A DNA stretch of 64,000 nucleotides from Poronia punctata (GCA_022579005.1 MU401506.1:124001-188000); one strand, 5' to 3'. Numbered from the stretch's first letter, positions 9,479 to 20,249 are shown. A program made the numbers and translations. The notes: a model not told the origin generated them from the letters alone.

Positions 9479-11505
9479 GATCAAGACAGTTGACTGAATG
9501 ATTTTGACAAACCACCGCAGCTGCTTGATTATGACCGAAGTATTCTCGTACAGTTTTATATACTTTACCACGGTAGGCGGCATGCGTCCCAAACTCGGTG
9601 AATTGCAAATTGCCCCCCCTCCGGGTGCCCAATAGACTAGGCCTGGCTTATCAGATATGGTGACAGTCCTTTGCTTGCCAAGTTTGTTTTTTTCATTGGT
9701 CGCAAAGAGTATTTTCGGGGAGATCGGGAATGAGAAGCGGGTTGTCCACACATTTAGACCATATGGCAAGCATGGTCTCCTAGTTTGTTCGGGGGTTGCT
9801 TATATGAAATGAAAGAAAGAGGTTCTCTAAGAAAGTACAATTGTTGCCATCGTCTTGAGTGATCTTGTGTCCCTGTGTCAATTGTTAACAGACACAAATC
9901 GCAGCAGAAAGTAATGTAGGTAAGTAGATATCAAAGGGAACAACGGCGGCGGGGACATTGGGTAAGTAGGTATGGAACCAACAACATAATACTATTCCAA
10001 AAAAGTGTTCAAGTAAACTAGTATCCCTAGACTCTGCCATCTAGACTCGAATGATGACAGAAGGTGTTTAGAAATCTTGACAAGAATTATGATACAAGTA
10101 AATAGGCTGCGGGGGGCTACAATTAGGTTCAGTTGCAAGTGATGACTTGACCAAACAAAGAAAGCACAAGGGAGTACAAGTGTAGAAGTACCAGCGTTCC
10201 CTACATCAGAGGGCACGTACCTGGTGTCTGTACCTACCTTATGTCCCTGATTTGGTAGAGGTAGGTACATGTGACATGCAAACAGGTGTCTGTGTAGCAA
10301 CCCTGGCAGGCCCTACCGCACGATTGGGGTACAAGCGGAATATGTACAGACTCCGCTGCCCAATGGTACGTACCTACATGTAGGTTAAATCGACAACTCT
10401 ACCCGCGATTGTCCAATCATATCCTCTTTGCAGTCTAGAACGGCAGGCGGTAAAATAGAGCAATATCAACGACAGCGCAAGAATAGGAGTGCATCTACTC
10501 TAATTCAAGGCTTTCTAATCGCTGAAAAGATTTGTTTGGTCTCCTATCTATCCATTCCAAGTCTTTTTAGCTTGAGAATAAAGTTGCAATCAGCTTATAT
10601 CTTAGTTACAGGAGTCAACCCTGAATAGGGGCACCCTGAGTGGTCTTGTTCAAGTTCAAAAATCATAGGGATTGGGAATGGCACAGCCCTCTGCTATTGT
10701 ATGCTAGTAAATAGACAGCGCGTCATGGAAGTCTTACGCCATCATGCAAAATAGGGGGAAGGTCATGAATGATGACAGTCCTTACTCCGAGCAACACCAC
10801 CACACCTTGCTTACAGCCTGGCATTGGTCATGAACTAAGATGTAGGAAGTTTATGTAGCTTATTACTCGTCTGCTAGGAACTTGAGAAAGCCTGGAAGGT
10901 TTATTGGCCCTCCACCTCACCAATGGAAATACATGTAAGTGGGTCAGTTGGTCTGCTCTACAGGCACACGGAATTCAAAGGCTCTATCACAATAGTCTTC
11001 TGTGACTAGGTAGATGTAGGTACGCTCTCAAATCACAAAAGGTACTGTAGTGTCATCAACACCAACAACACGGTCGATGCTATGCACCACCGTATGTATA
11101 CAGTGCGATGGGTTATGGATGTAGTCAGTCTGTTAGGGGATGTATCCAACATCCCAACTGCCTACATGTAGGTAGAATCTGTTACCACACAGCAGATACA
11201 GGTACCTATAGTAGGTGGGCACTTAAGAATTAATTCCCATCCTGAAAATCTCCTCTTCTGCTCTCTCTCTTTCTCTCTACCTGCTTTGCCGACTTACAAG
11301 TACAACTCTACATTTGCAACAACAACAACAACAACTTTGTCTCTTCTTGCACAAACATCATCAATTTGCAACCTCAGTTTCATCTGTTCTTTGCACGCAA
11401 TCCCTATCTTGTAACTTTAACCTGCAAAACGAAAGCAAGTTTGCTTGTTAATTTGTTTCTACGGGCTTTAAGACATCAAAATCCAAGAACCCCTTTACAA
11501 TCAAG
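9479..11505. other. 2-kb spacer upstream of the HMG-box gene
   Basis: No gene supported on either strand. The last 300 bases (CT-rich tract about 11255-11281, AAC repeats about 11319-11335, then ACATCAAAATCC) look like promoter and 5' leader of the HMG gene. Many TACCTA/TAGGTA words occur. Confidence 0.55.
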
Positions 11506-13019
11506 ATGGCCAGTCCCGTTGATCACAGCAATGCTTGGGCGCAAGCAGTGCTTCAAATAGACCGTCATACACGCAACATCAAGCTTTCCAGAGAGGTCTT
11601 TGACAGCCTGGGCCCGAGTGGTGAACAGTATTTCCAACTAAGAGCAAGGTAAGCAAGCAGCCATTCCAAACCATTCATCCTATGTATCGTCTCATGTGAA
11701 TTCATTCCACAAACTTGCAAACCTGCCCCCCCTGTTTGCGTTTCCATTTACAATGAGGGATTGTCAAGTCGACGCCCTATCAATCAATCATCACATTGCT
11801 AATTGTTATTCGACTATAGTGCCATTCTCGGAGGACAAGTGGAGTTTTTCCAGGATTCAAGCAACTACGACCGCATCTACCTAGGCGTTGAGAGAGATTT
11901 TGTGGAGCAGGGTTTTAACATAAATAGGTCCCCCGACCACCGCCTTGCTTCCCTCATTTCCTCTCCTCCTCCTCCTCAACAACCATCGTCTAGCGAAGAT
12001 TCGCAGCAGCAGCATCAGCAGCGGCCGTCACGACCCTCTTCTGGAAGCGTGGCGCTGCTGGATCGCGAGAAACTCGTGGAATAGGATTCCAACGAGCCTC
12101 GATCCAGCAGCGCAACCACCAGTCAGAGAAGTGCAGCCGAACCTGAGCACATCAAGCGCCCTTCCAATTGTTACATGCTGTACCGAAAAGCAGTACAAGG
12201 CGCTATCTCTGCCAGATACCAGAGAGAGAATGGAGGTCGGAAACCTTCAAGGGCACAGGTTTGTAAGTTAATTCAACCCTTCCTTGACTCTCGTCTCTAA
12301 TGAAATAAGAACTTGATACTAACGTCATAACGTTTTGGATAGCCAAGGAATCTAGCGCCATGTGGAAGGCCTGTTCTGCCGAAGAACGAAAATACTGGAA
12401 AGACAAGGCCAAGACGGATAGTCTTGAGCATAAGAAGAAAAACCCGAATTACCAGTATTGTTCGGGTAAGAGCACAGGCAGGAGGGCCAAGAAGCAGCAG
12501 GCAAGGGCGAGGGAAAACACACCTGCGCCTCCTGTTACAAGCCTGGAGCCAGAAGGGCAACCATCTGCTCCTGCCACCACGTTGCCCCCGGATACGGCTG
12601 TTGCCACTCACACAGATGAGTTGCAACACCAGCCGTTCCAACAACATGGTGGTCACGAAGTCCCGCCAGCAGTTCCGGTACCTTTCCCAGCCATGTCGGA
12701 GCCCCAGTATAACCTGCTGGGGAATATCCCCCTTCCCAATGGCTATACTCCGGGAATTGAGCCACTCCAATTCCCTCAACCGATGAACTATAATGTCATC
12801 ATCGACCCCGCGCTCCTCCCAATCGAGTATCCTGGAGACGGGACCCAAGACATGGGCCAATATGTGATTCCAGAGGGCCATCCACTGGAATACATGAACC
12901 ACCCGGGAGACTTCAACTGCGACCCATCCTTTGACGTCAATCCCGATGACCAGGATACTAGCGACTCCGAGCCCTATGACAGCCAGGGCTCCAATTATCC
13001 ACCACCTCCCGACTACTAG
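11506..13019 (+). CDS. MAT1-2-1: HMG-box mating-type protein (MAT1-2-1 candidate) with an in-frame TAG
   Basis: Predicted mating-type DNA-binding regulator of sexual identity. Exons 11506-11648, 11820-12262 and 12343-13019. The HMG box (KRPSNCYMLYRK ... MWKACSAEERKYWKDKAK ... NPNYQYCSGK) spans the last intron. That intron splits a serine codon after QV, the place where MAT HMG boxes carry their conserved intron. The tail is Pro/Gln- and acid-rich. The N-terminal exon (MASPVDHSNAWAQAVLQIDR) continues in frame to TAG at 12082-12084, 51 bases before the HMG-coding sequence, which is in that same frame. Without the stop the product is about 420 aa; with it, 135 aa and no HMG box. The stop may be real, or removed by an unrecognised intron. 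MAT1-1-3 is the alternative; no alpha-box gene is nearby. The neighbours APN2, COX13, SLA2 and APC5 support a MAT identity. Confidence 0.72.
12082..12084 (+). other. In-frame TAG between N-terminal exon and HMG box
   Basis: The codons before (GTG GAA) and after (GAT TCC AAC GAG) are in one frame that leads into the HMG box. CAG to TAG is a single C-to-T change at a CpA site, the dinucleotide RIP prefers. A 36-nt intron 12049-12084 (GTGGCG to AATAG) would also remove it in frame, but is shorter than usual fungal introns. Confidence 0.7.
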
Positions 13020-13488
13020 GTATCAACTATCAACCTAGCCAACTCCCTCCTCTCTCTCCTCACATGGGGCAAGCTGAACACCAACAACGACGGCAACAAC
13101 AAGAACAAGTCCAACACTTGCTGGTGCTTATTAATTCACCTGCAAGAAGTTGCCCTCCCTGCCTTTGTCATCGGTGCACCCCCATCTCTCACCACTCTGC
13201 GCCTCCCTCGTCCTGCCTTGTGCGCATTCTAAAAAAACTGCGTACAATACAATCTATCACTTTTGGGGCAAAGACACCATCTGTCTGTCTGTTTTGCTTC
13301 CCAGTTACAGGTCGCCGACCCTTGGACAAGTACCTAAAGTAGCTTTTGTTATTGGCAATCTTTAAACAGCACTCTTCTTTAGCAGACACCCAAAGCATAA
13401 GGAGTACATAGGAGTCAGGACTTGAGAGAAGGAGTAAGGCATACCTAGTAGTTAACAGCTGGATAAAAGGGTTAGGAGAATAAGCTTG
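13020..13488. other. 3' side of the HMG gene
   Basis: Presumed 3' UTR and spacer up to the hairpin-ended element. No other gene seen. Confidence 0.5.
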
Positions 13489-13534
13489 TGTCAAGGAAAA
13501 ACGGCGTCGTTTTTTCCTTGACAGTTATGAGCCC
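13489..13534 (+). repeat. Left terminal inverted repeat of element A
   Basis: Hairpin TGTCAAGG...CCTTGACA (13489-13523) plus GTTATGAGCCC. Matches the reverse complement of 14571-14615 with a few differences. Confidence 0.9.
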
Positions 13535-13548
13535 CTGTCTCTTCTGGC

Positions 13549-13638
13549 TAGCGCAACGGTTTGCACCGCAGATACTAAAAACTCCGCAGCAATTGGGGGG
13601 GGGTGCGCAGATTGCCACCACGCAAGGGGTTCGATTCC
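13549..13638 (+). promoter_or_regulatory. tRNA-like polymerase III promoter (A box and B box) inside element A
   Basis: TAGCGCAACGG (13549-13559) fits the A-box pattern TRGYNNARNNG. GGTTCGATTCC (13628-13638) fits the B-box pattern GGTTCGANTCC. The spacing of 68 bp is acceptable. The flanks do not fold into acceptor or T stems, so this is not a functional tRNA gene. Confidence 0.5.
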
Positions 13639-14570
13639 GGGCCGAACCTATACACAAAAAGTGTATACATGCAGCGGCGCAAAAGACTTGAGGCACCCAG
13701 ATAGAGAGCGTGACCAAAATAGTAGGGCCAATACTCCGTAGACCGTGGAAAATTCCGCGTGAGGAGATTGCGCTGCATGACTTGCACCACAATCGGGGGT
13801 GTACCTAGTCGCCCGTCTCGTCGAGAGGTTCACCCTGTGCTAGAGGATGAGGCCGTTGCTCGGAGGCTGTAGGAAGCTCCCGTGCGCGGTCCTCTTGCTT
13901 CTGGTCGGGGTCCCCCCCTGGAGTTTCCCCCCTCCGCCTATGTTGTTCCGCCACGCGTCTCAGGCCAAGTGGAGGAAGGGCGAGCGTTAAAGCGACGTTT
14001 AGATGCTTTAACTTACTGTGCAAGACCTCTATGACGATCTCTACTATAAGAACGGACAAGAGGCGAAAAACGTGCTCTTAATTAAGAGACACGACGAGTT
14101 GCGGCTTGCGATGCCGACTAAAGCAGGGAACGCATTTCTTCTGCGCGTTAGAGCTTTTTACTGCCTTTTAAAGCTGACTGAGGAGTCCGTAGTACCGGGG
14201 GTTTGTCTAGCTGCACTAGTGCAGCAAAGGAATTAACAACCGGATTAAATGCTACAGAGAACACCGCAGCAGGGATAAAGGAAGCATTTGCAGTATTATT
14301 AAGTTGCTTGCTAGCAACTAACAGTCTAGGCGGCAGCGTGGTTACACAACCAAAGCCCTTTAAAAGCTCACAATTTTTACAGCCTACTTAAAAAGCTCTA
14401 TACGTGGTTTACGCATTATTTCTACTAGTATTTACTAGAGGTAGGAGAGGCACTAACAAGTGACCTCAAACCAAACTAGTTAGAAATAGTAGCATATAGA
14501 TGCAAATGCTATCCGTTAAAGCAAGATTTCCTTACAGGTCGTCAGAGACAAGCATTCAAAACGGAACCCC

Positions 14571-14615
14571 GGGCTCATAACTGTTAAGGAAAAACGGCGT
14601 CGTTTTTCCTTAACA
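14571..14615 (-). repeat. Right terminal inverted repeat of element A
   Basis: GGGCTCATAAC followed by hairpin TGTTAAGG...CCTTAACA (14582-14615). The change from GTCAAGG to GTTAAGG is matched by a compensating change on the other arm, so the hairpin stays perfect. Confidence 0.9.
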
Positions 14616-15629
14616 CTTTATATAAACAATACCCTATCATGTTTATAAAAAAATCCATAATATCAAGATACCAGAATACTATACATACATCCTATTCTAA
14701 GCATAAACCTTAGCACATTTGCTATATAGTGTCTATAGAACAAAATCTCTGCATTATGTAGGTTTATAGGTTGAATTATTCAACCTCATAAGGAAGCTTA
14801 TGGAATTGCTATGTACACCCTGCTTACTTACGCACCTATACACAAACCTATTCTCGATGGTATAGCCACTTAGAGTAGTGATATTTTGTACTTTGAAAGT
14901 GTTACAGCCCCGATTCAGACTAGACCAAGGCCACCTTAGATACAGGAGCCCTCTGCCTCTCAGAGAAACCTTTCCTCCTTGTGCAATAACTACAAGTCAA
15001 TATAGACCTCCCGGCAGTATAGGTAAACTACGACACCCAGCCTATTTACCCTTGCGGTAGCCGGCCTGCATCTCGATATCTGTAGTTCTTGCACGGAAAA
15101 AAAAAACCCCCCCCATTGCATCCATATCGACGCTTCGTAGGTATCCTTTTGCTCGACGCACTACTCGCATCGAGTTAAACAAGCCGGCGGCGAACGAGCA
15201 CTCAATCTCCAGCATTTTGTCGATGCGCTTGTATGCCTTGATTTTCTTGTATTTGTCTTGGAAGAGGTGCCCATGCAATGGAGGCACACCTCCTCTGCCG
15301 AGCGGAGCGGATCGGATCGGGGCTGTAGGTAGACGGGCATTTTGAACCCAGCGATGAGGTCTTGAATTGCGAGGGCGCGACGCGAGAAAGTGAAACTGAT
15401 GGCATTACAATTGAAAAAGAAGGTCGGGAACGGTGAGGATGAGGCGTATATCGGTGTAAGACTTGGTCTGTACTACCGAGACCGGAACCCGTGACATATC
15501 GTCATAGACACATGTGGATCAAAGCAAGCAAATCCATCATGAAATCGTCTGGGATAGTGCATGCAATGCCTCATCTCTGTTAAAGAGATCCTTTTTCGAC
15601 GCTTTATTGTTACCAAGGAACTTGACCAG
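14616..15629. other. Repeat-rich spacer between HMG gene and APN2
   Basis: AT-rich at first, then an A10/C8 run at about 15099-15116. Minus-strand frames at 15042-15405 show protein-like patches (RIDKMLEIECSFAAGLFNS) but no recognised family and no gene model that holds together. Possible gene debris. Confidence 0.4.
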
Positions 15630-15802
15630 GCACTACGGTAGCGGAAGGCGACAAGGTCAAATGGGCAGACAATCCACAGATCCCAATCCCACCGGTCAAC
15701 CCTGAAAAGCTGGAAGCATTGAGAATCGCTGGAGACTCTACATTCGGACTGGGTGTCATGCCCAAAACAATCCATACCAAGCTGGCGAACACTGGCTTAT
15801 GA
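15630..15802 (+). CDS. Unidentified C-terminal exon (57 codons and stop)
   Basis: After a possible splice acceptor (TTGACCAG at 15622-15629) a frame reads through 56 full codons to TGA at 15800-15802 with protein-like composition: GDKVKWADNPQ, IPIPPVNPEKLEALR, AGDSTFGLG and finally KLANTGL. It has no ATG at its start and no upstream partner exon that I could join. I do not recognise the family. It lies between the two hairpin elements, so it may be the severed 3' end of a gene broken by their insertion. Confidence 0.35.
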
Positions 15803-15993
15803 AGGGCCTATCTGTACGTTGTCTATCCATTGCTGGTTTTTTTCTCCTGCAATAGACGTTGCACATATCTTCGGACTTTGGCCGTCATTCGGTGGAAGCC
15901 TGTACTGCTTTTGCCGTCTTTTATCGGGCTGTTGATCTGCTGTCGCGGATAGCATATATACCGTTAATTTCAGACAAAGAAGAAGAAGTATTT

Positions 15994-16370
15994 GCCGAAC
16001 CAAAAAGATTTCATTGCATGCAGCGGCGCATAGACTTGAGGCACCCAGATAGAGAGCGTAACCAAAATTAGTAGAGCCAATACTCTGTAGACCGGGCAGG
16101 AAGATCAACGAGAGGAAACACTCCGTAGACCGTAGAAATTCCGAGTGACCAATTCCGGTCGTCGGTCCTGTCTTCGTTGCGCCACGGGCCGAGCTTGTCG
16201 TCCTCTTCCCCCTTGGGTTGCTCTACCTCCACCTCGAAGGGAACGTGCAACGACGCGTGTCCCTCAAAGCTATGCGAGATACTGTCGCGAACATGTTCAA
16301 TCTCGAGGGCCGTGAAATGGGTACCGGGCTCATAACTGTCAAGGAAAAACGGCGTCGTTTTTCCTTGACA
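15994..16370. mobile_element. Hairpin element copy B, left-truncated
   Basis: The right end (16326-16370) repeats GGGCTCATAAC plus the hairpin TGTCAAGG...CCTTGACA of element A. The interior 16017-16140 matches 13668-13760, including GCAGCGGCGCA, GACTTGAGGCACCCAGATAG and CTGTAGACC, mostly with transition differences. No left terminal hairpin is present; homology to A starts near GCCGAACC (about 15994). The middle (16150-16320) is unrelated to A, so the copies are rearranged or chimeric. Confidence 0.65.
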
Positions 16371-16421
16371 TCAGATATGAAGATACACGGCAACAAAAGG
16401 ACCTACTTGATACTTACTTAC

Positions 16422-16851
16422 GGTTTCAGCGACCTCGAGGAATGCCTCATGAGTATCGGGAATCGAGACACATACACGCGGGCATACTCCACGCTAACGT
16501 CCAACTTAGCCGAACCAAAAGGCACGGTATCGTCAAGATAGGGCAGACCGCCAATGCGGTTATCAGGAGCATAGAGGCGATCTTGAGAATCCATAACGGC
16601 AACAAGGGGAAAGTCGATATTTTTTTTTTCTCTTGCTGACGAGGGTTTGATTGCGAGTATGAACACTAGTATGTAATACTGTCATTACATATACGTAGTA
16701 GTTCGAAGCTGGTGTCGTCAATCGTGGAATTGTCTGGTTCCGGTTCTCGGAAATTGGGGTGTCTGTTGTGGTTCGACTGGTGGTGCGGCATTGGTCGGGT
16801 AGGAAGGGCTGTAGAACGGTAGGTACCGGATGCCTTGGGGTGTTCCGACAT
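16422..16851 (-). CDS. Possible small unidentified gene or gene fragment
   Basis: Minus-strand ATG at 16851 opens a protein-like frame (MSEHPKASGTYRSTALPTR ... DDTSFELL). After a possible intron it may continue as FPLVAVMDSQDRLYAPDNR, GGLPYLDDTVPFGSAK, and end at a good donor (GTAAGT, G at 16421). The last 40 bases read best in a different frame (IPDTHEAFLEVAET). Beyond the donor lies hairpin element B, so the 3' part may have been lost by insertion. No family recognised; this may also be chance. Confidence 0.25.
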
Positions 16852-17464
16852 CGATTTAATCTACCTAGGTAGGTACCTACATTACTTAGTACCAAGTTCG
16901 TAAAATGTGTCAAGTCATAATACAAGCAGCTAAACTGGACAACAACTTACGTGTCACCTAGCCGCACCGATATCTTTCCACGCAAATGGTATATCAAACC
17001 AAAACGCAACTAAGGTTAGTAGTCTACCACGTCCCTAGCAATACTAAGATACTTGGACGTCTACAGGCCGAGCTAGAAAAAGAAAAAGGAGGAATTGGGC
17101 TATGGACGCTCGAACGACTGTCTTACCTCACGGCTATTCCTGGTCTATAATCGTTGGCGTCCTCGACGCTCGTAGAGACACAGGCGGAAGCCGCCAGCTT
17201 CTCGTGCCCCGGTAAGGTGAGTGTTCGTAAATAGATCATTGGGTAAACGTAACCAAAGAAAGACTGGTGAGGGGTCGTCTGCTTCGTCTTTGTATTATAA
17301 GCTTTGTATAGCAGAATAGGTAAGCTGACTTGCAACCATGAACAAGGGGTATCTTTCTTGCGCTAAACCACCATCATCATCTGCCTTCTGTGCGCTTCAT
17401 AGGGAAGGCATCTCATGCACCACTTGTTGTCGTCTATCCATCTAACATCTTTGCCGTCAAGGCT
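16852..17464. other. Spacer at the 3' side of APN2
   Basis: Holds the palindromic CCTAGGTAGGTACCTAC word near 16863-16880. No gene seen. Confidence 0.5.
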
Positions 17465-19649
17465 TCACGTAGTGCTGCTCGGTTTCCAGTCACTACTCCA
17501 TATAAACGTGCCACAACGCCATTCTGTCCCAGTCTCCTTCTCGCCAGAAGGGCCAAGTGGCCGTGGACACATGAAGAAAGCCCTACCTAAAACCCAGTTA
17601 GTGTCAATAGCCAAGTATATCGTCGGAAGGGGGCAGCAAGGTAAGGAGGTTTATGAAATAGTTGCTTACCCCGGTTCATCCCAGCCTTCTTGGTCACTAA
17701 GCTGATGCAGTCCTCTCCGTGCTCGCACTTAGGGACCACTCGTTTCCCAAGAAGCTTTGACCAGGATTCCTTGGCCTGTACAGAGTCGAACACTTTCTCG
17801 GGGCTTGCCTTGGAAAGACCGTCGTCACCTTTACCTACATCCGCCTCCTGTTCCTCAGGTTCAGTGGGAGTTTGACTAGGCGCAGCTTCTCCTGTACTGT
17901 CAAACCCATTTGCAGAAACCTGGCTATCCTTATCTAATTTATCGCCTTCATTACTGGTCGGGGTTGGTTTGAAGAAGCCCATCAAACTGCTTTGCCCCTT
18001 TGTCGAAGTCTCCTTACTTAACCCAGGCCTTGGCTTTTTCTGGGCTTTGTTGGATGCGGCCGAAATTGATGGCGCGCGTTTCAAACCCGTCGAAGAGGAC
18101 TTTACTGGCGATGGCGCTGGCATCGTCGACGATGGAGAAGGCGAGGGTACCGTTTCCGGAATCTCGGGAGGACGTGCTTGTTCCGCATCGCCAGCTTGGC
18201 TACTTGAAGCTTCCTGAGATAGCGGTGGAACGGCCTTCAGATTGGATGGTCTTTTGAAAAACATGTCTTTGATGTTTCGGCGGCGGTCAAATTCCGGTAT
18301 TAGTTTCGCTGAGAGTGGTAATAAATCTTTCGTCGACCATTCCCTAAGCCGTTGGCCGTCCTTGAACATGCCTGGATGATTCATGATATCCCGTAGATGG
18401 ACTTCTCTCCCCTCAATCTGGACAATATCTTTCAGCACGGCAAAAACCGGACAGTGGTCGGACCCCATCAAACCCTCTTGAATGTTTGAGTCAGCAACCC
18501 AATTTTTCATGCCATCGCTGCACAAGACATAGTCTATACGACTGCCAAAGTTCCCTGGACGAGTATTCTTCTTGGTGTCCCAACAGGTAAACATGCCTTG
18601 TCGCTTGGGATGAAAGAGCCGTCCGAGATCCCACAAGACCGGATTCTCTCTTTCCTCGTCTCTAGGCCCTACCACATGCCCTTCGAAAAGCAGCTGATTG
18701 AAAATACGACGAGCTGGCGCCGAGAAAAAGTCGGCCATCGTCATCGCCTCCTTTCGTAAGCGCTCAAGGAGATTTGCCGTGTCCATCGCCTCCCTGACAA
18801 CATTAAGATCCCCCGTCACAACAACGCGCTTTCCCATTGCCACAAGATTCCGAACTCGTATGTCTAGAGCTTCCATGTATCCATGTCGGAAATCATCACG
18901 GGATTCGTCCCTGTTCGCCGGGCTATACGTGCCAATCAAAACAAAGGCGGGAAACTCGAGGATCACACAGCGGCCTTCCGAGTCGAGTGTATGCTCGTCG
19001 ATTTTATCGCCAAGCTGTAACTGTCCCGGCCGGGGATAGCCGCCAATTTGCTGATCTGGCGGTAAGTCTCTGAACTGGGTTGTAGAGTTAGGTGGGCACA
19101 AAACGCCCACGATACCCTCTTCCGCCCGGATAGGCGCACAAACGGAATTTTTGGTGTAAATAGCGACACCAGAATATCCTATTTTTGGGCTGATCAGTCC
19201 CAATTCCCCTTTCGCAGGCAGCCGATTGAGCTTTTCGGAACATAATGAGAGGGGCTACCTTTTTTGTGGCGCGGAAGACTGAAGAAGACGTCCCAGCCTG
19301 GGACTAGGACCATATCATCCTGGAGGTCTTTGCGCTGGATTTTGGTCTCTTGCATGACGACTATGTCCGCCTCCAGGATATTGAACATGGCCTATGCGCG
19401 AACTCAGTCACATATGCGCTCCTCCGCGGGATGTGAATGTGGTGCTTTTCTTACCTCAAAGGTCTTTTTCTCCCTCCATGGCTGATAGCCGAACGGGTTG
19501 CTTGTCGATTGTCAGCAACTTTCTCGTCTTATAGCCACAATGGGGCCCTACCGAATGCCGTTCACTGGAATACCGTCAGTTACATAAGTACTTTTTACTC
19601 TACACGATTAGTAGTACTTGCCATTCCATGATGTTATTCGTAAACCCAT
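17465..19649 (-). CDS. APN2: Class II AP endonuclease / DNA lyase APN2
   Basis: Nuclear base-excision-repair enzyme that cuts DNA at abasic sites, and a standard MAT neighbour. Six exons on the minus strand: 19649-19622, 19564-19552, 19500-19455, 19391-19259, 19178-17670 and 17586-17465, in frame to 616 aa. The start MGLRITSWN joins a 13-nt exon to give VNGIRNPFGYQPWR. The first intron has a GC donor (GCAAGT); the others are GT-AG. Catalytic motifs of the endonuclease/exonuclease/phosphatase fold are present: MQETKIQ, GTYSPANRDESR, VTGDLNV and GSDHCPV. The C-terminal tail has a PCNA-binding-like motif QSSLMGFF and a GRF zinc finger (CEHGEDC ... MCPRPLGPSG ... WRCGTFIW) split by the last intron. 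It is transcribed divergently from COX13. Confidence 0.95.
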
Positions 19650-20249
19650 TTCATCTACTATTTTCATAAAGAAGTAGCCTGTCTAGTAGAGATACCACGT
19701 CCTTTATGTGACATCATCAAAAATCTCATCCCCCGAAAAGGTAATGCAGATATTCTGCGTGCGTCATCGGTTACTTGGAAAATTGAAAGAAGGAATGCGT
19801 TATGGAGATTTGAAATACGTCGGTTCCAAACCAAATGCAGAGGTCCAAGCTTTAGCACATTCACGTCATACGTGTACAACCAAATGGCAGTCGCGAATGT
19901 TGAGCTGCAGCACCAAACTGACCCGAAATCAGGTGATAAGTTTAATAGACCAGGAAGTTGTAGGTTTCGAGGTGATGCGTCTAGGTTAGATTGCCCAATA
20001 AAAGGCACAGACCACACCCATGGAGCTAAGCTACCTTAAGGTTAGGTGACAACAGCCCAAGTGCTGGTGAGCTGATTCATTCCCGGTCTTGGCCGAGGAA
20101 TAACCGAGCCAAGCTCCAGAGCTTCCAAACCTGACCTCATTCCTAGAGCGACATTACAACCTCCCTATCAAAAGAGCCTCAATTGGCAACAACGACAGAA
20201 AAATCTCCTCTCCGAACCCCAGCCTTTTTTTTTACCGAAAAACGCCAAA
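19650..20249. other. Shared divergent promoter region of APN2 and COX13
   Basis: 600 bp between two start codons that point away from each other. A pyrimidine/A-rich leader (CTCCCTATCAAAAG...) precedes COX13. No further gene. Confidence 0.6.

Larger units (their letters stand above)
13489..14615. mobile_element. Non-autonomous element with hairpin terminal inverted repeats (copy A)
   Basis: Both ends carry the same 45-46-bp sequence in inverted orientation: 13489-13534 and 14571-14615. Each end is itself a hairpin of about 34 bp with the core AACGGCGTCGTT, followed inward by GTTATGAGCCC. The roughly 1.1 kb interior has no transposase frame. It holds a polymerase III-like A box and B box near the left end, a poly-G run (about 13596-13605) and frames with no recognised domain (for example 14018-14236). 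No clear target-site duplication was seen. A related copy lies at 15994-16370. The size and lack of coding capacity fit a MITE or a SINE-like element. Confidence 0.72.

Noticed and set aside
11506..17464. Search for a MAT1-1-1 alpha-box or a second MAT gene
   Set aside because: No alpha-box-like motif on either strand between the HMG gene and APN2.
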